The notes below the pieces were generated by a model. That model ran no database searches. It saw only the letters and a program-made list of their open reading frames with translations, and was not told the origin of the DNA. The translations under genes and the position numbers were made by a program. Shown here one piece after another: positions 8,134 to 16,164 of a DNA stretch of 40,605 nt. The DNA is from an uncultured Methanobrevibacter sp. (lineage in GTDB: Archaea; Methanobacteriota; Methanobacteria; Methanobacteriales; Methanobacteriaceae). Location: positions 1 to 40,605 of the forward strand of contig NZ_CAMJCX010000013.1 of assembly GCF_946404245.1 (NCBI RefSeq), in the 5' to 3' direction. Within the stretch, counting starts at the first letter, position 1. The number at the start of each line of letters is the position of its first letter.

Positions 8134-9051
8134 CTATTCCTCTTTTTTTGATGAAACATTAATGGTTTCAATCCCTTCCTCTTCGAGAGTGTCAATATAT
8201 TTGGAAAATGGTTCAGGAAGTTTAGGCATTACCTCTTTTAATATTTCAGATGCATCAAGCTCAAGAGCCTGTCCTGAAAGCAATTGTTCAACATCAAAGT
8301 CAAAGTCAAATGGTTTCAGCAAATCATCCACAGGCACTCTTAAATTGATTTTTCTTTTGTTGAGTACCATTTTAAGAGTACTGGTATTTCTTATTTGGTC
8401 ATTCATGTCCTCAACAGTCGCTTTTATATCATATGCTATAGCCTTGTTCTTCTCATTTACTTCGTGTTTGGATTTTTCTATGGATTTTTCCAAACCTTCA
8501 ACAAGTTCAGCATTACGCCTATTGATGTTTTCCCTTGCTTCATCAATCACAACATTAATAGCGTTCAAAATGGATTTGTTAAGCTCCACATTATAAGCTA
8601 AAATCATTTTGTTTTTATAGTCAAGTTCTTTAAAAATAGCTACACGTTCATCATCAATTTTAGTGATTTTTTTGTTTAACTCATGAATCTCGTCCTTAGC
8701 TTTTAAAAGCTCATCTTTATCGCTTAGCTGCTCTTTAAGTGAGTCAACATCGTCAAAAAATGATCCTTTAAGAGTTTGAATTTGATCTTTCAGGATTGCG
8801 ATTTCATCATCCTTATCCTTGATGATCTGGTCAAATTCGTTGAGTTTTTCATCAGAAAATTGATTTTCAACTAATTCTTCGTAATCTTTTTGCGCCAATA
8901 CTTTTACAAGTTCGTTGTCTTCAAAAGGGTCTTCTTTTTTAAGACTTACTTGCTTTTGTTTTGATTCCTTTTCAACAGGATTTCCGTCCTTGTCTTTACT
9001 GTTATACTTTTTAGTATAAACCCGGACAGTTCTAAATTCATCACTTTCCAT
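8134..9051 (-). CDS. Coiled-coil protein of unknown function
   Basis: Long heptad-rich Lys/Glu segment; start chosen at MESDEF after GGTG; co-oriented with the PsbP-like gene. Confidence 0.65.
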   Translation of the reverse strand: MESDEFRTVRVYTKKYNSKDKDGNPVEKESKQKQVSLKKEDPFEDNELVKVLAQKDYEELVENQFSDEKLNEFDQIIKDKDDEIAILKDQIQTLKGSFFDDVDSLKEQLSDKDELLKAKDEIHELNKKITKIDDERVAIFKELDYKNKMILAYNVELNKSILNAINVVIDEARENINRRNAELVEGLEKSIEKSKHEVNEKNKAIAYDIKATVEDMNDQIRNTSTLKMVLNKRKINLRVPVDDLLKPFDFDFDVEQLLSGQALELDASEILKEVMPKLPEPFSKYIDTLEEEGIETINVSSKKEE

Positions 9052-9134
9052 TTTTAACACCACTCTATATTAATAAATAGTTGAGTTTTATTTAAATAGT
9101 TAATGTTAAAAGAAGAAAAAAAAGAGAAAAAATA

Positions 9135-9290
9135 TTATTTGTTCTCATTTTCAATCCACAATAACATTGCCTCTTCAATAGCTTTTGAGTACCATCCAGA
9201 CTTAAATAACATCTTATTAGATGCTAATTTACGAAAATCCAAGTCAATGTCATTATTGATGCTAATTGTAACGCGTTTGTTTTTAGACAT
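9135..9290 (-). CDS. 51-aa ribbon-helix-helix-like small protein, absent from the supplied ORF track
   Basis: Minus-strand translation MSKNKRVTISINNDIDLDFRKLASNKMLFKSGWYSKAIEEAMLLWIENENK-stop; a short beta strand (RVTISI) followed by two helices is the RHH/CopG layout. Confidence 0.7.
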   Translation of the reverse strand: MSKNKRVTISINNDIDLDFRKLASNKMLFKSGWYSKAIEEAMLLWIENENK

Positions 9291-9474
9291 ACAATTAGAT
9301 AGTGCATACTAGTTAATAAATGTATTAGTGTTTTTTAACATCATTTTAGTGGATGTGAATGAATAATAACATGTAAAAATAAAAAAATAAGTAAAATGAA
9401 AACTTTTTAATGCATAAAAAGCAAATTTTATGCTGATTCAAAGTATTCATCTTATGTTTTTAACAGCAAAAATA

Positions 9475-10020
9475 TTAATCAATTTTCTCCCATTCATTAT
9501 AACCTAAATGTTTATACTTATGGCCGTCAGGAGCGTCATGAACCTCTCCAGTATAGATTATCCTACCTTCCTGAGCACTGTAAAATGCACCAGGATCATC
9601 GGAACTGCCGTCATCAGAACTGGAACTTTCCTCAACAACTTCCTCTACAACCTCCACTTCCTGAGTGGTGGTGTTTTCTGTAAAGTTATCATTTCCCTCA
9701 AAAGTACAGTTGACGGTATAGTTTCCAGGCTCTTCAATCTTTACTTTCGCAACACCATTCTCGTTTGTAACTGCTGTTTTATGGTCCACATCACCTTTGT
9801 CATCCTCTATTGTGACATTAACAGTTTCATTATCTATCGGAGTTCCGTTTACGTCAGTGAGTTCAATTTTAACTGATTCCCCCTGAGTAATTGTATCATT
9901 GCTTTTTATAGTCAGATTTGTATTTTCCTTACCAAAATTAGGCATTATCGCAATCATCCCTACAATAAGGGCTGCAATAATAATTATCAAAGCCACAATT
10001 ATAATCTTATTTTTATCCAT
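9475..10020 (-). CDS. Membrane-anchored extracellular protein with Ig-like domain
   Basis: MDKNKIIIVALIIIIAALIVGMIAI anchor, then ITQGESVKIELTDVNGTPIDNETVNVTIEDDKG...NENGVAKVKIEEPGNYTVNCTFEGNDNF, an Ig-like repeat typical of methanogen adhesin-like proteins, and an acidic/Ser linker. Confidence 0.7.
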   Translation of the reverse strand: MDKNKIIIVALIIIIAALIVGMIAIMPNFGKENTNLTIKSNDTITQGESVKIELTDVNGTPIDNETVNVTIEDDKGDVDHKTAVTNENGVAKVKIEEPGNYTVNCTFEGNDNFTENTTTQEVEVVEEVVEESSSSDDGSSDDPGAFYSAQEGRIIYTGEVHDAPDGHKYKHLGYNEWEKID

Positions 10021-10122
10021 AATTTCACCAAGACAGATATTGTGTTTTAAAATTTGACACTCCGCATATTTCAAGTTATCCTTTCAAGAATCATTTAACA
10101 ATATATAAATACTCCAACAACA

Positions 10123-10157
10123 AACTAGTATACATGTAAACTATTTCATGTAGTTTA
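10123..10157. promoter_or_regulatory. Operator candidate upstream of the 3-hydroxyacyl-CoA dehydrogenase gene
   Basis: TAAACTA-TTTCATG-TAGTTTA inverted repeat at 10137-10157, preceded by AACTAGTATACA at 10123-10134, downstream of TATA-like ATATATAAAT at about 10100. Confidence 0.45.
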
Positions 10158-10173
10158 TCTAGAGGTGTTAAAA

Positions 10174-11109
10174 ATGAGTATTAAAAAAGTTGTAGTTGCA
10201 GGAGGAGGAGTACTTGGAAGTCAAATTGCACTCCAATCTGCCTATTGCGGATTTGATGTTACAATATGGCTTAGAAGTGAAGGTTCAATTGAAAGAGCTA
10301 AACCAAAACTTGAAAGATTCAAAAATATCTACATTGACACACTTGAGGAAATGAAAACCGATGCAAGTGCATATTGTAGAGGCCTTTCCAAAAAAACCAA
10401 CCTAACCGAAGAAGAAATTGATGAGTTAAAAAAACAGGCACAGGATGCATATGACAGCTTAACATTAACAAACAGTTATGAAGAAGCTGCAGCAGATGCT
10501 GATTTGATTATCGAAGCGATTGCTGAAAATCCGGAACAGAAAATTGCATTCTATCAAGAACTTGCAAAATATATGGATGAAAAAACAATTCTGGTTACAA
10601 ATTCATCAACATTGCTGCCGTCAATGTTTGCAGAATATACCGGAAGACCTGAGAAATACCTTTCACTCCACTTTGCAAACACAATCTGGCAAAACAACAC
10701 TGCAGAAGTTATGGGACATCCTGGAACCGAGCAAAAATACTATGACGAAGTAGTTGAATTTGCAGAAGACATTAATATGATTCCTTTAAAACTTAAAAAA
10801 GAGCAGCCAGGATACATATTAAACTCACTTTTAGTTCCATTTTTAAATGCAGGCCAAGCGTTACTTGCAAATGATGTTGCAGACTTTGAAACAATTGATA
10901 AAACATGGATTTTGGCAACTGGAGCTCCAGCAGGACCATTCCACATATTGGATATCGTAGGTCTTGAAACCGCTTACAATATCGTCATCATGAATCCTGA
11001 GTCAAAAGACCCTGAAACCACACCCGGAAAAATTGCAAAGATGCTTAAGGAAAAAATCGACGCCGGAGAAACCGGTATTAATGCAGGAAAAGGATTTTAC
11101 ACATACTAA
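10174..11109 (+). CDS. 3-hydroxyacyl-CoA dehydrogenase family protein
   Basis: Rossmann motif VVVAGGGVLGSQIALQSAYCGFDVTIW, LIIEAIAENPEQKIAFYQEL, TNSSTLLPS, LHFANTIW, PGYILNSLLVPFLNAG. Confidence 0.88.
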   Translation: MSIKKVVVAGGGVLGSQIALQSAYCGFDVTIWLRSEGSIERAKPKLERFKNIYIDTLEEMKTDASAYCRGLSKKTNLTEEEIDELKKQAQDAYDSLTLTNSYEEAAADADLIIEAIAENPEQKIAFYQELAKYMDEKTILVTNSSTLLPSMFAEYTGRPEKYLSLHFANTIWQNNTAEVMGHPGTEQKYYDEVVEFAEDINMIPLKLKKEQPGYILNSLLVPFLNAGQALLANDVADFETIDKTWILATGAPAGPFHILDIVGLETAYNIVIMNPESKDPETTPGKIAKMLKEKIDAGETGINAGKGFYTY

Positions 11110-11117
11110 AATCCTTT
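11089..11117. terminator. Bidirectional terminator hairpin overlapping a stop codon
   Basis: AAAGGATTTT(11089-11098)...AAAATCCTTT(11108-11117) followed by ATTTTTCTTTTTTT; the TAA stop at 11107-11109 overlaps the right arm. Confidence 0.6.
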
Positions 11118-11574
11118 ATTTTTCTTTTTTTAAATTCAAATCTATAGATCTGGAAGTCAATTCATTGAAAATTTTCATAAAATCAATCGGCAGTTCATTT
11201 AAACCCATTTGAGACTCCCACCCCTTGTTTATTTCAAATAGCACAGGAATAAAATCTTCACCTTTTTTAGATAATTTCAAAATATACTTACGTTTATCCT
11301 TTTGGGATTTTTCACGAAGAATCCAACCCCCAGATTCTAATTTTTTAACGGCACGTGTTATTGCACCTTTAGTCAAGTATAACCCTTCAGCCAAATCTTT
11401 TTGGTTCAGTTCATCACTTTCGTCAATCATCAAAATACACAGTGCCTGAATCAAACTTAAGTCATACTTTGAAAGTTCATCATTCAAATATTTCTTGTGA
11501 TTCTTGTGAAAAATAAATAAAATATCCCCTAATCGATTGGAATCATAAAATCCCATTGTCTTTTCATATTTCAT
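11116..11574 (-). CDS. MarR-family transcriptional regulator
   Basis: 152 aa; winged-helix DELNQKDLAEGLYLTKGAITRAVKKLESGGWILREKSQKDKRKYILKLSKKG. Confidence 0.9.
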   Translation of the reverse strand: MKYEKTMGFYDSNRLGDILFIFHKNHKKYLNDELSKYDLSLIQALCILMIDESDELNQKDLAEGLYLTKGAITRAVKKLESGGWILREKSQKDKRKYILKLSKKGEDFIPVLFEINKGWESQMGLNELPIDFMKIFNELTSRSIDLNLKKEK

Positions 11575-11630
11575 TAGACTAAAGTTTATTGTAACATATA
11601 TTTAAAAATTTAGAGAATCAAATGAAAAGG

Positions 11631-11638
11631 TTTATATA
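11631..11638 (+). promoter_or_regulatory. TATA box of ncRNA copy 1
   Basis: TTTATATA, about 26 bp before the conserved CGATATG block at 11661. Confidence 0.5.
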
Positions 11639-11660
11639 ACATTAAAATATAAATATTATA

Positions 11661-11788
11661 CGATATGAATTGAATTTCATATTTGTACATGACACAATTC
11701 AACCATTTTATAATCTCCAAAATGATTAGAATATGTTTCATTTAGGAAGTAGATTTAAAAACTACTTCCAAAACTCCCCCTTTTTTTT
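11661..11788 (+). ncRNA. Putative structured small RNA, copy 1 of a tandem pair
   Basis: Shares ordered blocks with 11934-12060: CGATATGAA, TTTTATNATCTCC, a GGAAGTAG/CTACTTCC hairpin, and ACTCCCCC plus T8; no ORF fits it. Confidence 0.6.
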
Positions 11789-11903
11789 AAAACATTCATA
11801 AATATTAAAACTAATTTTAAAAACACATTCATTACATACTTATTTTATCGAATTTCATATTATAATTAAATTTTAATTAACTAAACCTGAAAAAATAGCA
11901 AAA

Positions 11904-11911
11904 TTTAAATA
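11904..11911 (+). promoter_or_regulatory. TATA box of ncRNA copy 2
   Basis: TTTAAATA with the same spacing to CGATATG as copy 1. Confidence 0.5.
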
Positions 11912-11933
11912 AGATTAAAATATAATTAATAAA

Positions 11934-12060
11934 CGATATGAAGTAATTTACATATCTAATTGAGAACATCAGTCAATAATTTTATTATCTCCGAATTGCT
12001 TAAAAAATGTTCTTATCACTGGAAGTAGAAAATTCTACTTCCCTACTCCCCCCTTTTTTT
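11934..12060 (+). ncRNA. Putative structured small RNA, copy 2 of a tandem pair
   Basis: Aligned with copy 1 along its length; GGAAGTAGAA/TTCTACTTCC hairpin followed by CTACTCCCCCCTTTTTTT; inner stem AGAACAT/ATGTTCT. Confidence 0.6.
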
Positions 12061-12062
12061 AA

Positions 12063-12854
12063 CTAAACATCATCTAGAATTTTTGGGTCCGCTCCAGCAA
12101 TCTCAACTAAATATTCTGCTTCGACAATGTGAAGTTTAGACGGAATAATTATACAGTGCAGGGGACCTCCAAAATCAAAGTCGATCAGTTCACCGATTTT
12201 ACCTGCACGAACACAGACATCTTTTGAACCTACACGGGCAATACCCATTGCCAGAGTATCCTCATCTATCAAACCTTCACGGTCAAGGTCATTTTTAATA
12301 TTCATAAGATATTCCAGACCCTGATTAACAGTCATGTAACGGTCTTTGTGGGCCTGAATGTCAAGCAAAACAAGAGTATGCAAATCCATTTTTAAATTTT
12401 CCTCAATAGCTTCATAAGGAGATTTCGGATAAAAATTATAGTCCGGAAAAGGAATAGTGGTTACTTTACCGAATTTGTACCCCTGAAGGCCGGAAATGGC
12501 AGGTGCTGAAGATAAGATTGATGATCCGTGAATAACTTCATAATCAATCCCCTTTTTTGAACACTGCACTAAAAAATCACTGTGTGTTGTCGCAATTAAC
12601 GGATCGCCACCAGTTACTAATGCAACATCATTAGTTTTAGCCTCTTCAATGAATTTATGTTCTTCTTCAACTTCATTTCTAACCAGTACTTCTATTTCTT
12701 TTCCTATCAGTTCTTCAATAGCTTCAAAACTAGAACCGAATAAGCGTGATGTGAAAAATTCAGCGTAAATTTTATCAACATTTTTCAGACATTCCAAACC
12801 TTTTAGAGAAATATCCTTTTCATCAAATAATCCTAAACCAACTAAATAAAACAT
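12063..12854 (-). CDS. dphB: Diphthine synthase
   Basis: 263 aa; MFYLVGLGLFDEKDISLKGLECLKNVDKIYAEFFTS, LVTGGDPLIATTHSDF, HGSSILSSAPAISGLQGYKFGKVTTIPF. Confidence 0.95.
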   Translation of the reverse strand: MFYLVGLGLFDEKDISLKGLECLKNVDKIYAEFFTSRLFGSSFEAIEELIGKEIEVLVRNEVEEEHKFIEEAKTNDVALVTGGDPLIATTHSDFLVQCSKKGIDYEVIHGSSILSSAPAISGLQGYKFGKVTTIPFPDYNFYPKSPYEAIEENLKMDLHTLVLLDIQAHKDRYMTVNQGLEYLMNIKNDLDREGLIDEDTLAMGIARVGSKDVCVRAGKIGELIDFDFGGPLHCIIIPSKLHIVEAEYLVEIAGADPKILDDV

Positions 12855-12889
12855 ACATATTATATATTAATTTAATTATAATAAATGTT

Positions 12890-13888
12890 ATGAAATGTGT
12901 AAAGGTTCCATTAAGACAATTGAATGATACTCGTATAGAACTAATGGAAAAAGGATTAATGAATATGGAATATAGAATAAAGGCTGAAGATGATTTCGGT
13001 TATATTCCAGTCAGCGAAGATATTGAAGGATATGAAATAGTATGCATGCACTTAGAGCCGCTGAAAAAAGTAGCTCATAATTTTTCAGAACTGCTTGAAG
13101 GCGAACTGACATCTGAAGAAATAGAAAACCTAAAAACATCCTTCGATACAATCGGAGACATCGTAATATTAGAAATTCCAGATGGGCTATACGAGAAAAG
13201 ACAAATAATTGGTGAAGCTGCACATGAATTTACAAAAAGAAAAGCAATTTACATGAAAAAAAGTGCAATTAAAGGAACAATACGCATTCGCGATTTGGAA
13301 TTTCTGGCAGGAGAGGACGATTCCGTAACAATACATAAGGAGCACGGAGCCAGATTGAAGCTGGATGTGCGTGAAGTCTATTTTTCACCAAGACTTGCAA
13401 CTGAAAGAAAACGTGTTATGGAAAGCGTTGAAGATGGTGAAAAAATATTAGACATGTTCTGCGGAATAGGCCCATTTCCAATTGTCATTGCACGAAACAA
13501 GAATGTTGAAATTACTGCAGTTGACATAAATGAATCTGCAATTAAATATCTGGATGAAAATATCCGGATGAACAAACTGAAAGGTTCTATTGAAACATAC
13601 TGTGGAGATGTGAGGGAAGTTTCAAAATCATTTAACTGCAAATTTGATAGAATAATTATGAACCTTCCAGGCCTTGCATACTCTTTCCTTGATGTTGCAG
13701 TTGATCTAATTAAAGATGGTGGAACAATCAATTATTATGAGTTTTCTGATTCATATGAACAGGGAATAAAACGCCTAGAAACTGCATGTCATGAAGCTGG
13801 AAAAACTGTTAAAATAACCAACACCCGTAAAGTAAAATCAATCTCACCCGATGAGTGGCATGTGGCAATTGACGGTAAAGTAAACTAA
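12890..13888 (+). CDS. trm5: tRNA (guanine(37)-N1)-methyltransferase Trm5
   Basis: 332 aa; EVYFSPRLATERKRVMESVEDGEKILDMFCGIGPFPIVIAR, IIMNLPGLAYSFLD (NLP motif). Confidence 0.92.
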   Translation: MKCVKVPLRQLNDTRIELMEKGLMNMEYRIKAEDDFGYIPVSEDIEGYEIVCMHLEPLKKVAHNFSELLEGELTSEEIENLKTSFDTIGDIVILEIPDGLYEKRQIIGEAAHEFTKRKAIYMKKSAIKGTIRIRDLEFLAGEDDSVTIHKEHGARLKLDVREVYFSPRLATERKRVMESVEDGEKILDMFCGIGPFPIVIARNKNVEITAVDINESAIKYLDENIRMNKLKGSIETYCGDVREVSKSFNCKFDRIIMNLPGLAYSFLDVAVDLIKDGGTINYYEFSDSYEQGIKRLETACHEAGKTVKITNTRKVKSISPDEWHVAIDGKVN

Positions 13889-14505
13889 ATCAATACCTTA
13901 AATGATTCCCAGAATAGATATATTGCACCTATAATTATTAAAATGGCAAAAATTTTGGGAACATATTTTGTTTTTGAAATTAACTTTTCCAAATCTATTT
14001 TTGAAATTAAAAAACTTAAAGCCACTAATGTTAACGTGAACCCCAAACAATACAATAAGATATTAAAAATTGCATCGAAACTTCCCTTGGAGCTGACAAG
14101 AAGAGATATAAGAGAAATTAGATATCCGCTATAACATGGAACCCATGAAATAGATGTGATAAAACCTAAAGAAAATGAACCCAATATTCCATCACTATTT
14201 TTTGGCAGTTTAACCGCAAAGCTAAACGAGTAATCAGCCAGCATTAAAATTCCAACAGCCAGCAATATCACTGCAGATAGAATCCTCAAATAGTATAAGT
14301 AACCATAAACTATTGATGTGAAAAATCCTGTTAAAAATATTATAATTAAAAAAATACTTCCAAAACCAAGTGCAAATGAAAATATTTCGCTTTTTGATTT
14401 GGTTTTTAAGCTGAAAGCTACGAATATAGGAATAATTGGCAAAATACACGGAGACAAAATTGAAATTATTCCGGTGAAAAATGAAATTAAGGGAAGTATT
14501 TCCAT
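13885..14505 (-). CDS. CcdA-like cytochrome c biogenesis / thiol-disulfide transmembrane protein
   Basis: 206 aa, six hydrophobic segments; SPCILPIIPIF and SWVPCYSGYLISLI, CcdA-type cysteine motifs. Confidence 0.85.
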   Translation of the reverse strand: MEILPLISFFTGIISILSPCILPIIPIFVAFSLKTKSKSEIFSFALGFGSIFLIIIFLTGFFTSIVYGYLYYLRILSAVILLAVGILMLADYSFSFAVKLPKNSDGILGSFSLGFITSISWVPCYSGYLISLISLLVSSKGSFDAIFNILLYCLGFTLTLVALSFLISKIDLEKLISKTKYVPKIFAILIIIGAIYLFWESFKVLI

Positions 14506-14949
14506 CTAAATCTCCTTAATGACATTTAAAAAATCATCTTTTTCCGGACATCCCTCAATCTTATCAACATCATTTCCATTGGAATCTAAAAACTGAATTG
14601 TAGGAGTTCCATAGACATTATATTTCTGTGCAATATCAGGATTCTTATTGATATCCACCATAAGTACAATGAAATTTTCATTTAACACTTTTTGAACATC
14701 ATTATCGCTTAAGACATTTTCTTTTAGAATATCGCAATATACACAACTATCCTGGTCAAAAATTATTGCAAGAGTTTTGTTTTCATTTTGTGAAGCATTA
14801 AAAGCCCCATCAATATCTGTTGTAACATTTAAACCGGATATTTGAGTATCATCAAAATCCAAACTGTAAACAGCAGATGTTAATGTCAGTAAGCTAATAA
14901 CTGCTACAATTAAAATATATTTTTTCATATTTGAAATTTTAAAAATCAA
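14506..14949 (-). CDS. Secreted thioredoxin-fold protein
   Basis: 147 aa; signal-like N-terminus, FDQDSCVYCDILKENVL (CxxC), YGTPTIQFLDSNG (cis-Pro); directly upstream of the CcdA-like gene. Confidence 0.88.
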   Translation of the reverse strand: MIFKISNMKKYILIVAVISLLTLTSAVYSLDFDDTQISGLNVTTDIDGAFNASQNENKTLAIIFDQDSCVYCDILKENVLSDNDVQKVLNENFIVLMVDINKNPDIAQKYNVYGTPTIQFLDSNGNDVDKIEGCPEKDDFLNVIKEI

Positions 14950-14980
14950 TACTATTAAATTTTACTAAAAAAAAGAAAAA

Positions 14981-15000
14981 AAATGAATGAACATTCATTT
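14981..15000 (-). terminator. Terminator hairpin overlapping the mtnA stop
   Basis: AAATGAATG-AA-CATTCATTT, followed on minus by TTTTTTCTTTTTTTT. Confidence 0.6.
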
Positions 15001-15928
15001 AAATTGGATCAATAATTCCTTTCTCAGTGATGATGCCGGTAATTAATTCTTTTGGAGTGATGTCAAATGCAGGATTAATTACTTCAGTTCCTTCCGGACA
15101 AATCCTTGCTCCACCATAATATCTTACCTCATCACCATCTCTTTCTTCAATAATTGTATCATAAATGTTGATTTCATTATCGAATGTTGAGTAAGGTGCA
15201 GCCACATAAAATGGAATGTCATGGTGTTTTGCGGCAAGCGCTACCATAAATGAACCTACCTTATTTACAACACCGCCTTTTGCAATCCTGTCAGCACCAA
15301 TAACAACCTTGTCAATTTTTCCCTGTGACATTAAAAATCCTGATGCAACATCAGGAATTAATTTTACGGGAATGTTTTCCTGCTGCATTTCCCAAACGCT
15401 TAAACTGGCACCCTGACCACGTGGACGGGTTTCATCACATATTACATTAATGTTTTTGCCAGCATCTCTTGCAGCCCTAAATACTCCTAAAGCAGTTCCA
15501 TAATCCACACATGCAAGTGCACCGGCATTACAATGAGTTAAAACAGTATCGCCATCATCTATGATTTCAGCACCATATTTTCCGATAGCCCTGTTAGTTG
15601 CCATGTCCTCTTCATACATTTTAAGGGCTTCAGTGAGTGCGTCTTCACTTTGCAATACCCTATCAACTGCCCAAAATAGATTGACAGCAGTTGGTCTTGC
15701 AGCTTTTATTTCCTCAGCAGCCTTATTTAAATCGACACCTTCAATATCTGCAAGAGCCATTCCAAATGCGGCTGACACTCCGATTGCTGGAGCTCCTCGA
15801 ACAGTCATATTTTTAATTGCAACAATAACGTCCTGATAATTTTCACAGTATTTGTAAGTCAGCTCATCAGGAAGTTTTCTTTGATCAATAAGTTTTAGTT
15901 TATTATCTTCCCATTCAAGTGTTTTCAT
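14999..15928 (-). CDS. mtnA: S-methyl-5-thioribose-1-phosphate isomerase family protein
   Basis: 309 aa; MTVRGAPAIGVSAAFGMALA, THCNAGALACVDYGTALGVFR, DETRPRGQGASLSVWE, VIGADRIAKGGVVNKVGSF. Confidence 0.92.
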   Translation of the reverse strand: MKTLEWEDNKLKLIDQRKLPDELTYKYCENYQDVIVAIKNMTVRGAPAIGVSAAFGMALADIEGVDLNKAAEEIKAARPTAVNLFWAVDRVLQSEDALTEALKMYEEDMATNRAIGKYGAEIIDDGDTVLTHCNAGALACVDYGTALGVFRAARDAGKNINVICDETRPRGQGASLSVWEMQQENIPVKLIPDVASGFLMSQGKIDKVVIGADRIAKGGVVNKVGSFMVALAAKHHDIPFYVAAPYSTFDNEINIYDTIIEERDGDEVRYYGGARICPEGTEVINPAFDITPKELITGIITEKGIIDPI

Positions 15929-15964
15929 CTTAACACCTTTTAAAAAAAATATTTAAAAATAGAT

Positions 15965-16038
15965 AAAAAAAGCATAATTAAATGTTAGTTTCTAATTTTG
16001 TTTAATGCATGAGCATTGTTTATAACTATGCTTTTTTT
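15965..16038. other. Long inverted-repeat RNA element in the mtnA leader / ppaC downstream region
   Basis: AAAAAAAGCATA(15965-15976)...TATGCTTTTTTT(16027-16038), a 12-bp stem enclosing TTAG/CTAA and AATGC/GCATT mini-hairpins; each strand ends in T7. Confidence 0.5.
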
Positions 16039-16164
16039 ATATTTAAATGCCCATAACGGGTCGATTAGAGACGTATTAAAAATACATCTTAATTATTATT
16101 TTATCAATTTATCATTTATAAATATTTATGCAAAATTGAAAATAACGCATATTTTTAGGAATGA

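Noticed and set aside
7994-8596. 200-aa plus-strand ORF opposite the coiled-coil gene
   Set aside because: Antisense to a coding region with coiled-coil character; hydrophobic/Ser composition mirrors the complement.
9103-9312. 69-aa plus-strand ORF
   Set aside because: Overlaps the better-supported RHH-like minus-strand gene; its translation has no recognisable domain.
11790-11880. Possible third degenerate copy of the tandem RNA between copies 1 and 2
   Set aside because: Only a short GAATTTCATAT stretch is shared; the UCUCC block and terminator hairpin are absent.
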